Positions 41,952 through 51,197 are shown, numbered from the stretch's first letter. The stretch is 64,000 bases of DNA from Sphingorhabdus sp. Alg231-15 (GCF_900149705.1 NZ_LT703001.1:1798001-1862000); one strand, 5' to 3'. Notes: a model not told the origin generated them from the sequence alone. Translations and numbers: made by a program.

Positions 41952-42845
41952 ATGACCAATCAAAATATCGATAGTTTGAGCGATATTGAGGCTCTCGGTG
42001 GTCCTTTTTCCTCCTATAATATCAACAACCTGCAATTTCCGCTCCTGATCAGCGTCCCGCATGCAGGGCGAGTATATCCCGATCAAATAATGGAGAATCT
42101 AGCCGTATCTGCGGCGCATCTTTTGCGGTTGGAAGATCGGTATGCCGATCGCCTCGCCAGCACGGCTATCGCTTGCGGTTTTCCGGCAATTATTGCTCAC
42201 CGGCCTCGGGCATGGGTAGATTTGAACCGCAATCGATCAGAAATTGATGCTGATATGATCGTTGATTTGACCACATCTCAAGTACCTGCACCCAGCAGGA
42301 AGGTTCGCGGAGGTCTGGGCGTCGTGCCCAGCCGCTTGCACGGTGTTGGCAGCTTGTGGAGGAAAAAGTGGCAATGGAAAGACATAGATCACCGTCTGAA
42401 TAGCTGTCATGAACCCTATCATGACAGCATTGCCGGAATATTAGAGCGGATGCGCCTTAAATTCGGCTGTGCCATTTTATTGGATCTGCACAGCATGCCG
42501 CCATTGGATGAAGATCAAGGAAATGCCGATATCGTTATCGGCGATCGATTTGGTCGCAGTGCGGGCTCACGCTACTCAGAGCTTTCCATGTCCTTCTTTC
42601 AGCAATCTGGAGTCCAGGCACGGCTAAACCATCCTTACGCCGGCGGATATATTTTGGAGCGCCACAGCAAGGTCGAGAAAGATATTCATGCCCTGCAGTT
42701 GGAAGTCAGCCGCCGCTATTATCTGGATGAATCACTGCAGGAACCCGGTTGCCGGTTACCGGAGATGGCCGGCCACATTGCTAATCTGGCTTCACGATTG
42801 GCCGGACAGATAGACAAGCAGTTTCTGCTCACTGCCGCCGAGTAA
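41952..42845 (+). CDS. N-formylglutamate amidohydrolase family protein
   Basis: A 297-residue zinc hydrolase-like protein of the N-formylglutamate amidohydrolase family. Key text: LLISVPHAGRVYPD, RLEDRYADRLAS, HRPRAWVDLNRNRSEID, LLDLHSMPP and the C-terminal QLEVSRRYYLDE. The family cleaves N-formylglutamate in histidine breakdown, but relatives act on other acyl-glutamates. No hut genes are beside it, so a general deformylase-like role is possible. The ATG at 41952 is taken over the upstream in-frame start. Confidence 0.85.
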   Translation: MTNQNIDSLSDIEALGGPFSSYNINNLQFPLLISVPHAGRVYPDQIMENLAVSAAHLLRLEDRYADRLASTAIACGFPAIIAHRPRAWVDLNRNRSEIDADMIVDLTTSQVPAPSRKVRGGLGVVPSRLHGVGSLWRKKWQWKDIDHRLNSCHEPYHDSIAGILERMRLKFGCAILLDLHSMPPLDEDQGNADIVIGDRFGRSAGSRYSELSMSFFQQSGVQARLNHPYAGGYILERHSKVEKDIHALQLEVSRRYYLDESLQEPGCRLPEMAGHIANLASRLAGQIDKQFLLTAAE

Positions 42846-42865
42846 ACGACAGTTATAGCAAAGCT

Positions 42866-42898
42866 AAAAAAAACCACCCCGCCATTACGGCGAGGTGG
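42866..42898 (-). terminator. Intrinsic terminator (minus strand)
   Basis: On the minus strand CCACCTCGCC-GTAAT-GGCGGGGTGG forms a strong stem, with one mismatch, followed by a run of eight T residues (plus strand A 42866-42873). It would end the candidate small RNA, or the SapC transcript, on the minus strand. Confidence 0.8.
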
Positions 42899-42967
42899 CC
42901 AAGGTTCAGGGAGGTGGCATTCAAAGAATGCCGGTACAGATCCAATCGGGGGATGTGAACCTGTACG
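42866..42967 (-). ncRNA. Candidate small regulatory RNA, about 100 nt
   Basis: In the 369-bp gap 42846-43214 the minus strand carries several elements. They are a promoter-like CTTGCA (43003-42998), 18 bp, CACATT (42979-42974), then a hairpin-prone GTACAG...CTGTAC arm, and a perfect 7-bp hairpin GGCATTC-TTT-GAATGCC (42932-42916). Single-stranded CCTCCCT follows and, last, the terminator. CU-rich single strands between hairpins are typical of alphaproteobacterial sRNAs that pair with ribosome sites. There is no credible protein in the region. Expression has not been shown. Confidence 0.55.
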
Positions 42968-43214
42968 ACTCGTAATGTGGTCTCTTGTGCAACGAGTTGC
43001 AAGACCCAATCACGAAATTATTGGTCCGATTCTGTGTTATCGGGAAAGCCACCCCAAATAGAAGTGAGATAATTGGACCCGATCAAGTCCTCAGGGACCA
43101 GTTGATGCTTTCGAAAAAAGGATCTTATAAATCCAATGATCCAGTGAAGCGCCTAATAAAACGATAGTTTACTTCACTGGATCACAAATATTCTCAAAGG
43201 CCTGATAGCGCCAT

Positions 43215-43994
43215 TTAGACAGTTGGAGCCTCAGTTACCTGGGGCACCTTACCTGCTTCAACTTGCTTCGCGAAGACCTCACGCATGATCTGGAGCGAGA
43301 AAAGATGCGCATAGATTAGAGGCAACATGCCGTTCTGGTTAATTTTGCGCAGTTCATCGCCGCGCATGTCCCGAAGCTTTTCCTCATTGACCATCTGAAA
43401 ACCGCGATAGACGAACGGCTTTTCAACGCCGGTCTGCTGGATAGCAACTTCACCATCCATCAACAGATCCAGTTTCTTCAGTTCCTCGACAAACTGGCCA
43501 GTACGTTGACCAGCCTGTTCAAATTGTTCACAAAACTCCAGGATACTCTTGGTCTTTTCGCTAGGCTGGTCTTTGTCAAAAAGCGCCTCGCCATCTTTAT
43601 AATCTCCGATGGCTCCTGTTGTAGGATCAAAGCAGAGCGATAGCTCGTCGGCATCAGGCCGCAATTTTGCGAGCATGAATGGATAGCGGCGCACATAAGC
43701 AGGAACGTAGGCAGGTTGGTTGAAACGGCCATCTTCACCCATGAACGTGTTCACACCTTCGTTCAGCCCCATCAAGATCAGAGGAACGCTATTTTCACCC
43801 ACTGAGAAGACAATGGGATAGTTGCGGGCGGCATTGGAAAACTCATCAACTGTCAAGGGAATCGCGTGCTGTTCTTGCATAAAGGACGCATCATCCAGCC
43901 CTTTGACTTTCCAGCCTCCATGTTCTTTAGAATTGAGCGGAACCAAATCCTTGTAGAACATAGGAAGAGCTTGAGCTTGCGGCGCGCTGGCCAT
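43215..43994 (-). CDS. SapC family protein
   Basis: A 259-residue SapC-family protein: FYKDLVPLNSKEHGGWKVKG at the N-terminus, EFSNAARNYPIVFSVGEN in the middle, and RYPFMLAKLRPDADELSLCFDP. The family was named after an S-layer-linked gene in Campylobacter. In sphingomonads it often goes with TonB receptors or tryptophan halogenases, neither of which is adjacent here. GGAGAAA precedes the ATG at 43994. The exact function is unknown. Confidence 0.88.
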   Translation of the reverse strand: MASAPQAQALPMFYKDLVPLNSKEHGGWKVKGLDDASFMQEQHAIPLTVDEFSNAARNYPIVFSVGENSVPLILMGLNEGVNTFMGEDGRFNQPAYVPAYVRRYPFMLAKLRPDADELSLCFDPTTGAIGDYKDGEALFDKDQPSEKTKSILEFCEQFEQAGQRTGQFVEELKKLDLLMDGEVAIQQTGVEKPFVYRGFQMVNEEKLRDMRGDELRKINQNGMLPLIYAHLFSLQIMREVFAKQVEAGKVPQVTEAPTV

Positions 43995-44042
43995 AATTTT
44001 TCTCCAAAATAGATTACTGTAAACTTGTCTGTTGGGGCTGCT

Positions 44043-45506
44043 TTAAGAGGCTGGCGTTGCAGACGCAAGCGGAACTAGTTTGCCCGGATTCATTATATTT
44101 TGCGGATCAATCGCTTGCTTTATTGCGCGCAGCGTCAAAGTCCGAGCATCGCCGGAAAGGCGCGCCAGCTCGTCGCGCTTAGATTGACCTATGCCATGTT
44201 CGGCAGAAATAGAACCACCTGTTGCCACGACGAGATCATGAACCATTGGTGAAACTGTCTGAGAAGACTGCAGCATCCATTTCACCCCTTCAGGGCCGGT
44301 GGTCACGTCGTCAGGTGCCTTCACATGAAAATGGACATTGCCGTCTCCCATATGGCCAAAAGCCGCTACTTTTGTGCCCGAGAATGCGGTTTCAATCTGC
44401 GCACCGGCCTCAGTTATAAAATCTGCCATTTGCGCCACCGGTACACTGATATCATGTTGCAGCGCCGGACCATCAGTTCGTTCTGCTTCAGAAATCGAAT
44501 CACGGATTTTCCAGAATGCCTCGGCGTGGTTTTCGTTCTCAGCAATCGCAGCGTCGCTAATAAGATCTTTTTCAATCGCCTCGGTTAGCAATGATTCAAC
44601 CACTTCACGTGGATCAGCCGCACCGGGTTGGTCGCGCACAAATTCAACCAAGACATTCCATGGCGCCCCCTGTTCCAATGGCGGGCGCGTATCAGGAATA
44701 TGTTTTAACACCGAGTCCAGGCAGGTCCTCGGAATGATTTCAAAGCCTTCCAATGATTGATTTTCACGGGAGCAAAGAAACTTGAACAGCTGGTGGGCCG
44801 CTTGCGGAGAAGCCACGCCAGCCCAAGCTACACAGCGGTCAATCAAAGCCGGAACCGTTTTGAGCGTCGCGCCAGTCACGATACCCAGCGTTCCCTCTCC
44901 ACCAATAAGCAGCTGTTTAAGATCATAACCACGATTGTCTTTTTTGAGCGCCGACAATCCATTATAGATGCTACCATCAGGCAATACCGCTTCCAGCCCA
45001 GCAACCAGTGCCCGCATCGTGCCGTGCCGCAAAACCTGAGTGCCACCGGCATTGGTTGATACAAGGCCGCCAATGGTCGCCGATCCCTTGCCGCCCAGCG
45101 TCAGTGGGAAACGTTGGCCATGCTCGTCTAGTGCCTCGTGAAAATTCTGGAGGATGACGCCGGCATCGCAGACCGCCAGTTGATCTCCAGATGCGATCTC
45201 GCGGATTCGGTTCATTCGGCGCAGCGAGAGCAGAACAGATTCGCCTTCTGGATTAGGTGTAGCACCTCCGACCATTCCGCTATTACCACCCTGAGGAACG
45301 AGCGAAATCGCATGGGCATGAGCGACTTTGACTATTTCTGAAACTTCCTTGGTGCTGGCTGGTGAAAGGAGGGCAAGCGCCTTTCCAGTATAGCGACCAC
45401 GCCAATCAGTCAGCCAAGGTTCCATATCGTCAGGCGCGCTGGTAAAACCCTTTGGCCCGACAATTTCAGCCATGCTCTTTAACCAATCGGCCATTTCCGA
45501 CATCAT
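44043..45506 (-). CDS. FAD-binding oxidoreductase, D-2-hydroxyacid (GlcD-like) dehydrogenase
   Basis: A 487-residue flavoprotein of the vanillyl-alcohol-oxidase fold, near D-2-hydroxyglutarate or D-lactate dehydrogenases. The FAD-binding half has VPQGGNSGMVGGATPN (residues 76-91), VSTNAGGTQVLRHGTMRALV and LLIGGEGTLGIVT. The C-terminal half has GHMGDGNVHFHV, the metal-ligand histidines, and SAEHGIGQSKRDEL. It is in the same direction as sapC with a 48-bp gap. The electron acceptor is unknown. Confidence 0.9.
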   Translation of the reverse strand: MMSEMADWLKSMAEIVGPKGFTSAPDDMEPWLTDWRGRYTGKALALLSPASTKEVSEIVKVAHAHAISLVPQGGNSGMVGGATPNPEGESVLLSLRRMNRIREIASGDQLAVCDAGVILQNFHEALDEHGQRFPLTLGGKGSATIGGLVSTNAGGTQVLRHGTMRALVAGLEAVLPDGSIYNGLSALKKDNRGYDLKQLLIGGEGTLGIVTGATLKTVPALIDRCVAWAGVASPQAAHQLFKFLCSRENQSLEGFEIIPRTCLDSVLKHIPDTRPPLEQGAPWNVLVEFVRDQPGAADPREVVESLLTEAIEKDLISDAAIAENENHAEAFWKIRDSISEAERTDGPALQHDISVPVAQMADFITEAGAQIETAFSGTKVAAFGHMGDGNVHFHVKAPDDVTTGPEGVKWMLQSSQTVSPMVHDLVVATGGSISAEHGIGQSKRDELARLSGDARTLTLRAIKQAIDPQNIMNPGKLVPLASATPAS

Positions 45507-45642
45507 ATGCTCCAGAATTTAAGGGACTTTCCAGAATATAGCGGCATTGCTACCAAAGGCCAAGAAATGAGTAGAAAAGATAGTTCATCAATTGTTCAAT
45601 CTGCACCGTTATAGGCATGATGATGATAACTAGGGGTTTTCG

Positions 45643-46137
45643 GTGAGTCTTACACTCTATGCATCATTGCTGTTGGCGGCACCGGTCGCCTCAGAGCTGC
45701 CCGAAACCGGTATTCCCGACAAGACCGAGGGTTTTTTTGTTGCCCCCGCTGGACAACGATTTGCACAAGTGCGGATCGAAAAACGGGTCATTATCCGGGT
45801 ACCACGTCGCCGACCGTTAATGGCTTCAGCGATGGCGGATATTGCCCGTTCATCTCGGCCAACAACTTATAAGCAAAAGAAAATTGGCAAATGCCTTCCG
45901 ATGCGAAGCATATTGGGAGTCCAGAGATTTGGGGAACGGTATCTGGATCTGGTGACTAGGGACCGCAAACAAATCCGCGCGCGCCTGAAAAAAAAATGCC
46001 AGGCGCGTAGCTTCTATTCCGGATTCTACATGGAAAAATCGAGTGACGGCAAAATCTGCACCGACAGGGATGTTTTACATTCCCGGACAGGCTCCAAATG
46101 CGAGATTGACAGATTTCGACTTTTGGTTCCGGAGTGA
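45643..46137 (+). CDS. Secreted protein of unknown function with C-terminal Cys pair
   Basis: A 164-residue protein with an N-terminal hydrophobic signal (MSLTLYASLLLAAPVAS) and a basic mature part (RIEKRVIIRVPRRRPL). Residues 95-160 carry RFGERYLDLVTRDRKQIRARL and the tail ICTDRDVLHSRTGSKCEIDRFR, where two cysteines may bridge. I think I have seen this ending in other sphingomonad hypothetical proteins, but I know no role. The start is GTG at 45643. It lies upstream of the helicase, with its own gap of about 130 bp. Confidence 0.6.
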   Translation: MSLTLYASLLLAAPVASELPETGIPDKTEGFFVAPAGQRFAQVRIEKRVIIRVPRRRPLMASAMADIARSSRPTTYKQKKIGKCLPMRSILGVQRFGERYLDLVTRDRKQIRARLKKKCQARSFYSGFYMEKSSDGKICTDRDVLHSRTGSKCEIDRFRLLVPE

Positions 46138-46172
46138 CTATTCCCGTCTAACGATCTGATAGTTCCAGATAG

Positions 46173-46201
46173 CTTGACAAAAGCGGCGTTTCGCACCATC
46201 C
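46173..46201 (+). promoter_or_regulatory. Possible promoter/shared motif upstream of the helicase
   Basis: CTTGAC (46173-46178) is followed by AAAAGCGGCGTTT and then a poor -10 region. The 14-mer CAAAAGCGGCGTTT (46178-46191) is identical to that in the rpmF promoter (37761-37774). The distance to the ATG is about 65 bp. Confidence 0.45.
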
Positions 46202-46265
46202 CCCGGTAAAGCTTTTACAAGCTTGTTGATTGTGCGTAAATGCACCGTAATTTTCCGGAAACACT

Positions 46266-47621
46266 ATGAAATTCGCCGACCTCGGCCTCTCTGATGAATT
46301 GTTGAAAGCCGTAGCAGATGCCGGCTATGATGAGCCCACGCCCATTCAGGCGCAGGCCATACCTCCCGTGCTGATGATGAAGGACATTATCGGCATTGCA
46401 CAGACCGGAACCGGTAAGACGGCAAGCTTTGTCTTGCCCATGATCGACATTCTGGCGCATGGGCGCTCCAGGGCCAGAATGCCGCGCTCCCTAATTCTGG
46501 AACCGACACGGGAACTGGCGGCTCAAGTCGCTGAGAATTTTGAGAAATATGGCAAGAATCATAATTTGAGCATGGCGCTTTTGATCGGCGGTGTATCAAT
46601 GGGCGATCAGATCAAGGCACTGGAAAAAGGTGTCGATGTATTGATCGCAACACCGGGCCGGTTGATGGATCTTTTTGAGCGTGGCCGCATCTTGATGTCC
46701 GGCTGTGAACTGCTCGTGATCGACGAAGCAGATCGCATGCTTGATATGGGCTTCATTCCGGATATCGAGCAGATCTGTTCAAAACTGCCGACAACCCGGC
46801 AGACCATGTTGTTCTCCGCTACGATGCCGCCGCCAATCAAGAAACTGTCTGATCAGTTTCTCAACAATCCGAAATCTGTTGAGGTATCGCGGCCAGCAAC
46901 TGCCAACACATCTATTGACCAATCAATTATCCATGTCGCGCCTAAGGCAAAGCGCAAACTACTCTATGGCATATTAGACAATGAGGGTGTCGATACCGCG
47001 ATTATCTTTTGCAACCGCAAAACCGAAGTGCGCGATCTTTGCCAGCAAATGCGCAAGGATGGTTTTGATGCTGGGCAGATTCATGGCGATATGGACCAAA
47101 GCTCTCGCCTTGCAGAGCTCGACCGCTTTAAATCCGGCGAGATCAATATCTTGTGCGCCTCCGATGTCGCAGCCCGGGGGCTGGACATCAAGGGCGTCAG
47201 TCATGTGGTGAATTACGACATTCCCTGGCATCCCGATGACTATATCCACCGGATCGGTCGTACGGGCCGGGCGGGTGCGACTGGTGTTGCTATTACATTT
47301 GTCACCAATCGTGATGATGAACATGTTGATAGCATTCAAAAACTTACCGGCATGAAACTTCCAGTGCGGGACAGCAAGTCGGTCAAGCCTGAGAAAAAGC
47401 AGGGCAGCAAAAAACCGATTGCTGACAAGCCAAAGAGCCACAAGCCCAAAAAGCAACCTTCTGATGACCAACAGATGGCCGCTCAAAAGCGTCCGGAAAA
47501 AACCGCGAAGAAAGATGCCAAATTAAGAAAACAAAGCCCGACTGAAGACAAAGTCAATGAAGGTGATGATGGCTGGAATGGCCCAGTTCCAGGGTTCCTC
47601 GATGCAAAACTAGACCGCTAG
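46266..47621 (+). CDS. DEAD-box RNA helicase (RhlE-like)
   Basis: A 451-residue helicase. The Q motif is FADLGLSDELLKAVADAGYDEPTPIQ, Walker A is AQTGTGKT (about residues 44-51), then come PTRELAAQ, VIDEADRMLDMGF, SATMP in motif III, and HRIGRTGRAG. The C-terminal 90 residues are lysine-rich (KKQGSKKPIADKPKSHKPKK), typical of RhlE proteins, and bind RNA. It probably unwinds structured RNA during ribosome assembly or cold stress. A shared 14-mer upstream links it with rpmF. Confidence 0.94.
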   Translation: MKFADLGLSDELLKAVADAGYDEPTPIQAQAIPPVLMMKDIIGIAQTGTGKTASFVLPMIDILAHGRSRARMPRSLILEPTRELAAQVAENFEKYGKNHNLSMALLIGGVSMGDQIKALEKGVDVLIATPGRLMDLFERGRILMSGCELLVIDEADRMLDMGFIPDIEQICSKLPTTRQTMLFSATMPPPIKKLSDQFLNNPKSVEVSRPATANTSIDQSIIHVAPKAKRKLLYGILDNEGVDTAIIFCNRKTEVRDLCQQMRKDGFDAGQIHGDMDQSSRLAELDRFKSGEINILCASDVAARGLDIKGVSHVVNYDIPWHPDDYIHRIGRTGRAGATGVAITFVTNRDDEHVDSIQKLTGMKLPVRDSKSVKPEKKQGSKKPIADKPKSHKPKKQPSDDQQMAAQKRPEKTAKKDAKLRKQSPTEDKVNEGDDGWNGPVPGFLDAKLDR

Positions 47622-47626
47622 CAATA

Positions 47627-47646
47627 AGTCCATTCATCAATGGACT
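47627..47646. other. Hairpin between convergent genes
   Basis: AGTCCATT and AATGGACT form a perfect 8-bp stem with a 4-base loop in the 38-bp gap between helicase and lipoprotein genes. It could end transcription from both sides, but no U-run follows. Confidence 0.4.
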
Positions 47647-47659
47647 GACCAGATGGTGG

Positions 47660-48265
47660 CTATTGCAGTGTCAGACTATCCAAAATCTGCTTTGCCAGTG
47701 GATCAATGGTTTCGGCGCTATCCACCGGGTAGGTGATTGCCGCTTTGATCATTGTTCCATCTGGTTTGCGAAGGATGCGTTGCGCAGTTTTGGTGCCTTC
47801 TTCAATAAGACCGGATGCCCGATATTCATTTTCGTTCACATAGTCACCGGTCATAGCTTCACCGGCATTTTCAAGCTCGGTTACAGCTGCGGCAAGATCA
47901 GCATCTTCCCGATTTTCGATCCAGCCAGCAGTAAGCTTTGCCTTTGATTGCGCGTCGTCAAACACACGGCCATTGTCGTCGCTGGCCGTTTCATCAGCTG
48001 CCCAATCTTTCGGAACCATGATCGAAAATCCCCGAAGAGCATTGGCGTAGCTGGTCATCTCGGCGCTATCTATAACCGGTGCGTCGCCGTCTGCATTGGC
48101 CGCAGCCTCTTCGTCGCGAATAGCCTTACTGGCAGCATCTGCTTGCTCGGCCAGTTCTTCACTCGACGGCACGTCACCAACGGCCTCTTGTTTGCCGCAG
48201 GAAGAAAGAATCAGAACAGCAGAAAGAGCTGCAGAAATCGAGAATGAAGGTCGCATGTTTGTCAT
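47660..48265 (-). CDS. Putative lipoprotein of unknown function
   Basis: A 201-residue protein with a lipoprotein-type N-terminus (SISAALSAVLILSSC, lipobox LSSC), then an acidic alanine-rich linker (EELAEQADAASKAIRDEEAAANADG). A folded part follows with GFSIMVPKDWAADETASDD and SGLIEEGTKTAQRIL. No family is known to me, though the folded part recalls PsbP-like stress proteins in pattern only. It is divergent from nothing and convergent with the helicase. Confidence 0.6.
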   Translation of the reverse strand: MTNMRPSFSISAALSAVLILSSCGKQEAVGDVPSSEELAEQADAASKAIRDEEAAANADGDAPVIDSAEMTSYANALRGFSIMVPKDWAADETASDDNGRVFDDAQSKAKLTAGWIENREDADLAAAVTELENAGEAMTGDYVNENEYRASGLIEEGTKTAQRILRKPDGTMIKAAITYPVDSAETIDPLAKQILDSLTLQ

Positions 48266-48311
48266 AGATGGTAGACTTAGGGAGTGAAGCCCTAAACATC
48301 AACTGGGAAGA

Positions 48312-49739
48312 TCAGGCCGCGTTATCGATTCCCAGATCTGCCAGTTTGCGGTAAAGAGTCGAACGGCCAATGCCGAGCCGGCGCGCGACCTCTGTCATCC
48401 GGCCGCGATAATGGCCGATTGCCAAGCGAATGACATCGGCTTCAATCTCTTCAAGCGGTCGAAGGTTACCGTCTTCACTATATAGCGTGATTCCAATACC
48501 TTCGGGGCTACTGGCCACATGGTGATGCTCATCTCCAGATTCCGCTACAAAGGAAGCGATCTGAGGAAACTCATCGCAGGTCAGTGCATCGCGGTCACAC
48601 ATTACAGCCGCTCTGAACAAAACGCTTTGCAACTGACGGACATTGCCTGGCCATTGATAACTGCGCAGCAGGTTGAGCGCTTCATCAGTAATACCAAGGC
48701 TGCGCAGACCGGGCTGGAGCGCAAGGCGCGACAGAAAATGACGCGCCAGTGCCGGTATGTCACCGGTGCGATCACGCAAAGGTGGAATAGTCAATTGAAC
48801 GACATTCATCCGGTAATAGAGATCTTCGCGGAACCGTTCCTTTTTGACCTCCTGATCAAGAGTACGGTTTGTGGCCGCAATGATCCGTACATCAATCTGA
48901 AAGCTGTTCGGGCTGCCCAAAGGCTGAATTTCTGATGTTTTCAGGAAGCGCAGCAGGCGAACTTGAGTCTCGGCTGGTATCCGGTCCACCTCATCGAGGA
49001 AGATTGTCCCGCCTTCGGCTTGCTGCAGCAAACCAATTTTCCGGTCAAATGCGCCAGTAAACGCACCTTTTTCATGACCGAAGAGAATCGAATCGAGCAA
49101 ATTTCCCGTAATCGCACCACAGTTGATTTTCAGCATGGGCAGTTTGGAACGCGGACTCGCAGCGTGAATGGCGTCGGCAATCACTTCTTTGCCAACACCG
49201 CCTTCGCCCTCAATCAGGACAGGAACCCGGGCCCGCGCCGCTTTGGCGGCAATAGCCAAGGCCGCACGAAAGGCAGGAGCTGCACCAACAATTTCTTCAA
49301 ACTCCAGTGGTGCAGAAATTTTTTCGGTCAGCGGCTGTAATTCACCAACCTCCTTTGAGCTTTCAACCGCCGTTGTGAGCGCTTGCAGCATCTGCTCCGG
49401 CGCCACGGGCTTGATGAGATAATCGGTTGCACCAGCCCGAACCGCATTTACGGCTTCGGTCACTGAACCAACGGCAGTAAGCATCAAGATTGGCAGGGCC
49501 GGTCGACGGGATTTGAGTTCGGCAATCAGTTCGGTGGCTTCTGGGCCTGGCACCCAATGATCAAGAATGATCGCATCAAGCATCATGCCATCTTGTGTAC
49601 CCAATGTCGCGATCGCGGTTTCGGCGTCACGCGCAAAGATGGTGCGATAGCCGGCCCGCGATGCAAGGGCGGAGATCAACCGGCATTGTGCCGGCTCATC
49701 GTCGATTAACATCAGCAATTTTGTGCCGTTTTGAGCCAT
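48312..49739 (-). CDS. Sigma-54-dependent response regulator (NtrC family)
   Basis: A 475-residue three-domain activator. The receiver domain occupies residues 7-125, with Asp60 in AIILDHWVPG. The AAA+ domain spans 150-380, with Walker A EGEGGVGKE (177-185) and the sigma-54 contact loop GAFTGA (225-230). The C-terminal Fis-type HTH has MTEVARRLGIGRSTLYRKLADLGI. The intact GAFTGA loop indicates activation of sigma-54 promoters. ATG at 49739 is chosen; the frame extends to 49844. No cognate histidine kinase is next to it. Confidence 0.93.
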   Translation of the reverse strand: MAQNGTKLLMLIDDEPAQCRLISALASRAGYRTIFARDAETAIATLGTQDGMMLDAIILDHWVPGPEATELIAELKSRRPALPILMLTAVGSVTEAVNAVRAGATDYLIKPVAPEQMLQALTTAVESSKEVGELQPLTEKISAPLEFEEIVGAAPAFRAALAIAAKAARARVPVLIEGEGGVGKEVIADAIHAASPRSKLPMLKINCGAITGNLLDSILFGHEKGAFTGAFDRKIGLLQQAEGGTIFLDEVDRIPAETQVRLLRFLKTSEIQPLGSPNSFQIDVRIIAATNRTLDQEVKKERFREDLYYRMNVVQLTIPPLRDRTGDIPALARHFLSRLALQPGLRSLGITDEALNLLRSYQWPGNVRQLQSVLFRAAVMCDRDALTCDEFPQIASFVAESGDEHHHVASSPEGIGITLYSEDGNLRPLEEIEADVIRLAIGHYRGRMTEVARRLGIGRSTLYRKLADLGIDNAA

Positions 49740-49918
49740 TTTTATCCCATATGTGCCAGAATGAACCAATAATGTAGCAACGAGGGGTAAAGACCGGATT
49801 AAGAAGGGCTGATATTTTCTATCACTCTTATTAGGATAAATCACGCCGCGGGGCCTTGAGCGATACGATATATATGGTTAGAGCAGCGACAATCTTTATT
49901 CGAATATTTGGAGGAACC

Positions 49919-50044
49919 ATGGCTTCTGATAACAATATGAAATCGGCAGAAGAGAATTACGGCCGCTTTTTGTCCTGGCTGAAGATCGGATCGATCATCA
50001 CAGCTCTGGTTACGATATTGGTCATCATCCTCATTGTCAGCTGA
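49919..50044 (+). CDS. aa3-type cytochrome c oxidase subunit IV-like small protein
   Basis: A 41-residue protein, MASDNNMKSAEENYGRFLSW, then one membrane segment (SIITALVTILVIILIV). The A-E-x-x-Y-x-x-F pattern with a single helix matches the bacterial aa3-oxidase subunit IV family. In sphingomonads this gene commonly precedes pntA. The ribosome site GGAGG is directly upstream of the ATG. It starts the pnt operon. Confidence 0.8.
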   Translation: MASDNNMKSAEENYGRFLSWLKIGSIITALVTILVIILIVS

Positions 50045-50056
50045 TTGGAATAATCC

Positions 50057-51187
50057 TTGAAAATTGCGGTATTGAAAGAACTCGCCGACGGTGAGCAGCG
50101 GGTTAGTGCTTCCCCGGAAACGGTAAAGAAGTTCACGGCACTGGGCGCCACCATGGCGGTGGAAGAAGGGGCTGGTCTGTCTGCATCGATTGCGGATGCG
50201 GACTATGAAGCACAAGGGGCCAGCATTGGCACGCGCGCGGCGGTGTTGAAAGATGCCGATATTGTGCTGGGCGTGCAGGGTCCGGAACCAAAATCGCTGA
50301 AGGGTATGAGAAAGGGCGCATGGCTGGTGGCCAGCCTCAACCCATTTGGGGAGCGGGCGCGAGTTGATGAATATGCCGCGCTGGGCATTGATGCTCTGGC
50401 TATGGAATTCATGCCGCGGATCACCCGCGCGCAGTCGATGGATATCTTGTCCTCACAATCGAACTTGTCCGGTTACAAAGCAGTGATCGAAGCCGGTTCC
50501 CATTATGGCCGTGCTTTTCCGATGATGATGACCGCTGCTGGCACGGTGTCGGCGGCAAAATGCTTTGTCATGGGTGTCGGTGTCGCCGGTCTGCAGGCCA
50601 TTGCGACGGCGCGTCGGCTGGGCGCACAGGTTTCAGCAACCGATGTACGGGCTGCAACCAAGGAACAAATTCAATCGCTTGGCGCCAAACCTATTTTTGT
50701 CGAAGATGTCGCAGGCATCGAAGGCGAAGGCACCGGCGGCTATGCCACCGAAATGAGCGAGGAATATCAAAAGGCGCAGGCTGAACTGGTATCCAAGCAT
50801 ATCGCCAAACAGGACATCGTGATCACCACCGCGTTAATCCCGGGACGCCCGGCACCGCGACTGATCAGTGACGCCCAGATTGCCACGATGCGTGCCGGCA
50901 GCGTGATTGTCGATCTGGCCGCAGAACAAGGCGGTAATGTCGAGGGCGCTGTCGCCGGCAAGGTTGTAGAAAAGCATGGCGTAAAGATTTACGGTGCGAA
51001 CAATATGCCCTCGACCTTGGCTGCGGATAGCTCCGCATTGTTTGCCCGCAACCTCTATAATTTCCTCAGCGCCTATTGGGATGAAGAGGCCAAGCGGCCC
51101 GTCCTTCCGGATGATGATGAAGTGACGATTGGCATCCGTCTGACCAAAGACGGCAAAGTTGTGAACGAGCGCCTTCTGGCGAGCTAA
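50057..51187 (+). CDS. pntA: NAD(P) transhydrogenase subunit alpha, part 1 (NAD-binding)
   Basis: A 376-residue cytoplasmic domain I of proton-translocating transhydrogenase. MKIAVLKELADGEQRVSASP starts it, then QSNLSGYKAVIEA, GRAFPMMMTAAGTV, the NAD site VGVAGLQAIATARRLGAQVSATDVR (around residues 170-195), and VDLAAEQGGNVEG. The start is TTG at 50057, with GGAA 7 bp before it; no better start is near. Like most alphaproteobacteria the alpha chain is split into two genes. Confidence 0.93.
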   Translation: MKIAVLKELADGEQRVSASPETVKKFTALGATMAVEEGAGLSASIADADYEAQGASIGTRAAVLKDADIVLGVQGPEPKSLKGMRKGAWLVASLNPFGERARVDEYAALGIDALAMEFMPRITRAQSMDILSSQSNLSGYKAVIEAGSHYGRAFPMMMTAAGTVSAAKCFVMGVGVAGLQAIATARRLGAQVSATDVRAATKEQIQSLGAKPIFVEDVAGIEGEGTGGYATEMSEEYQKAQAELVSKHIAKQDIVITTALIPGRPAPRLISDAQIATMRAGSVIVDLAAEQGGNVEGAVAGKVVEKHGVKIYGANNMPSTLAADSSALFARNLYNFLSAYWDEEAKRPVLPDDDEVTIGIRLTKDGKVVNERLLAS

Positions 51188-51197
51188 GGGCAAAAAA

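Noticed and set aside
47627-47646. Intrinsic terminator between helicase and lipoprotein genes
   Set aside because: The stem is good but no T-run follows on either strand, so it is listed only as a hairpin.
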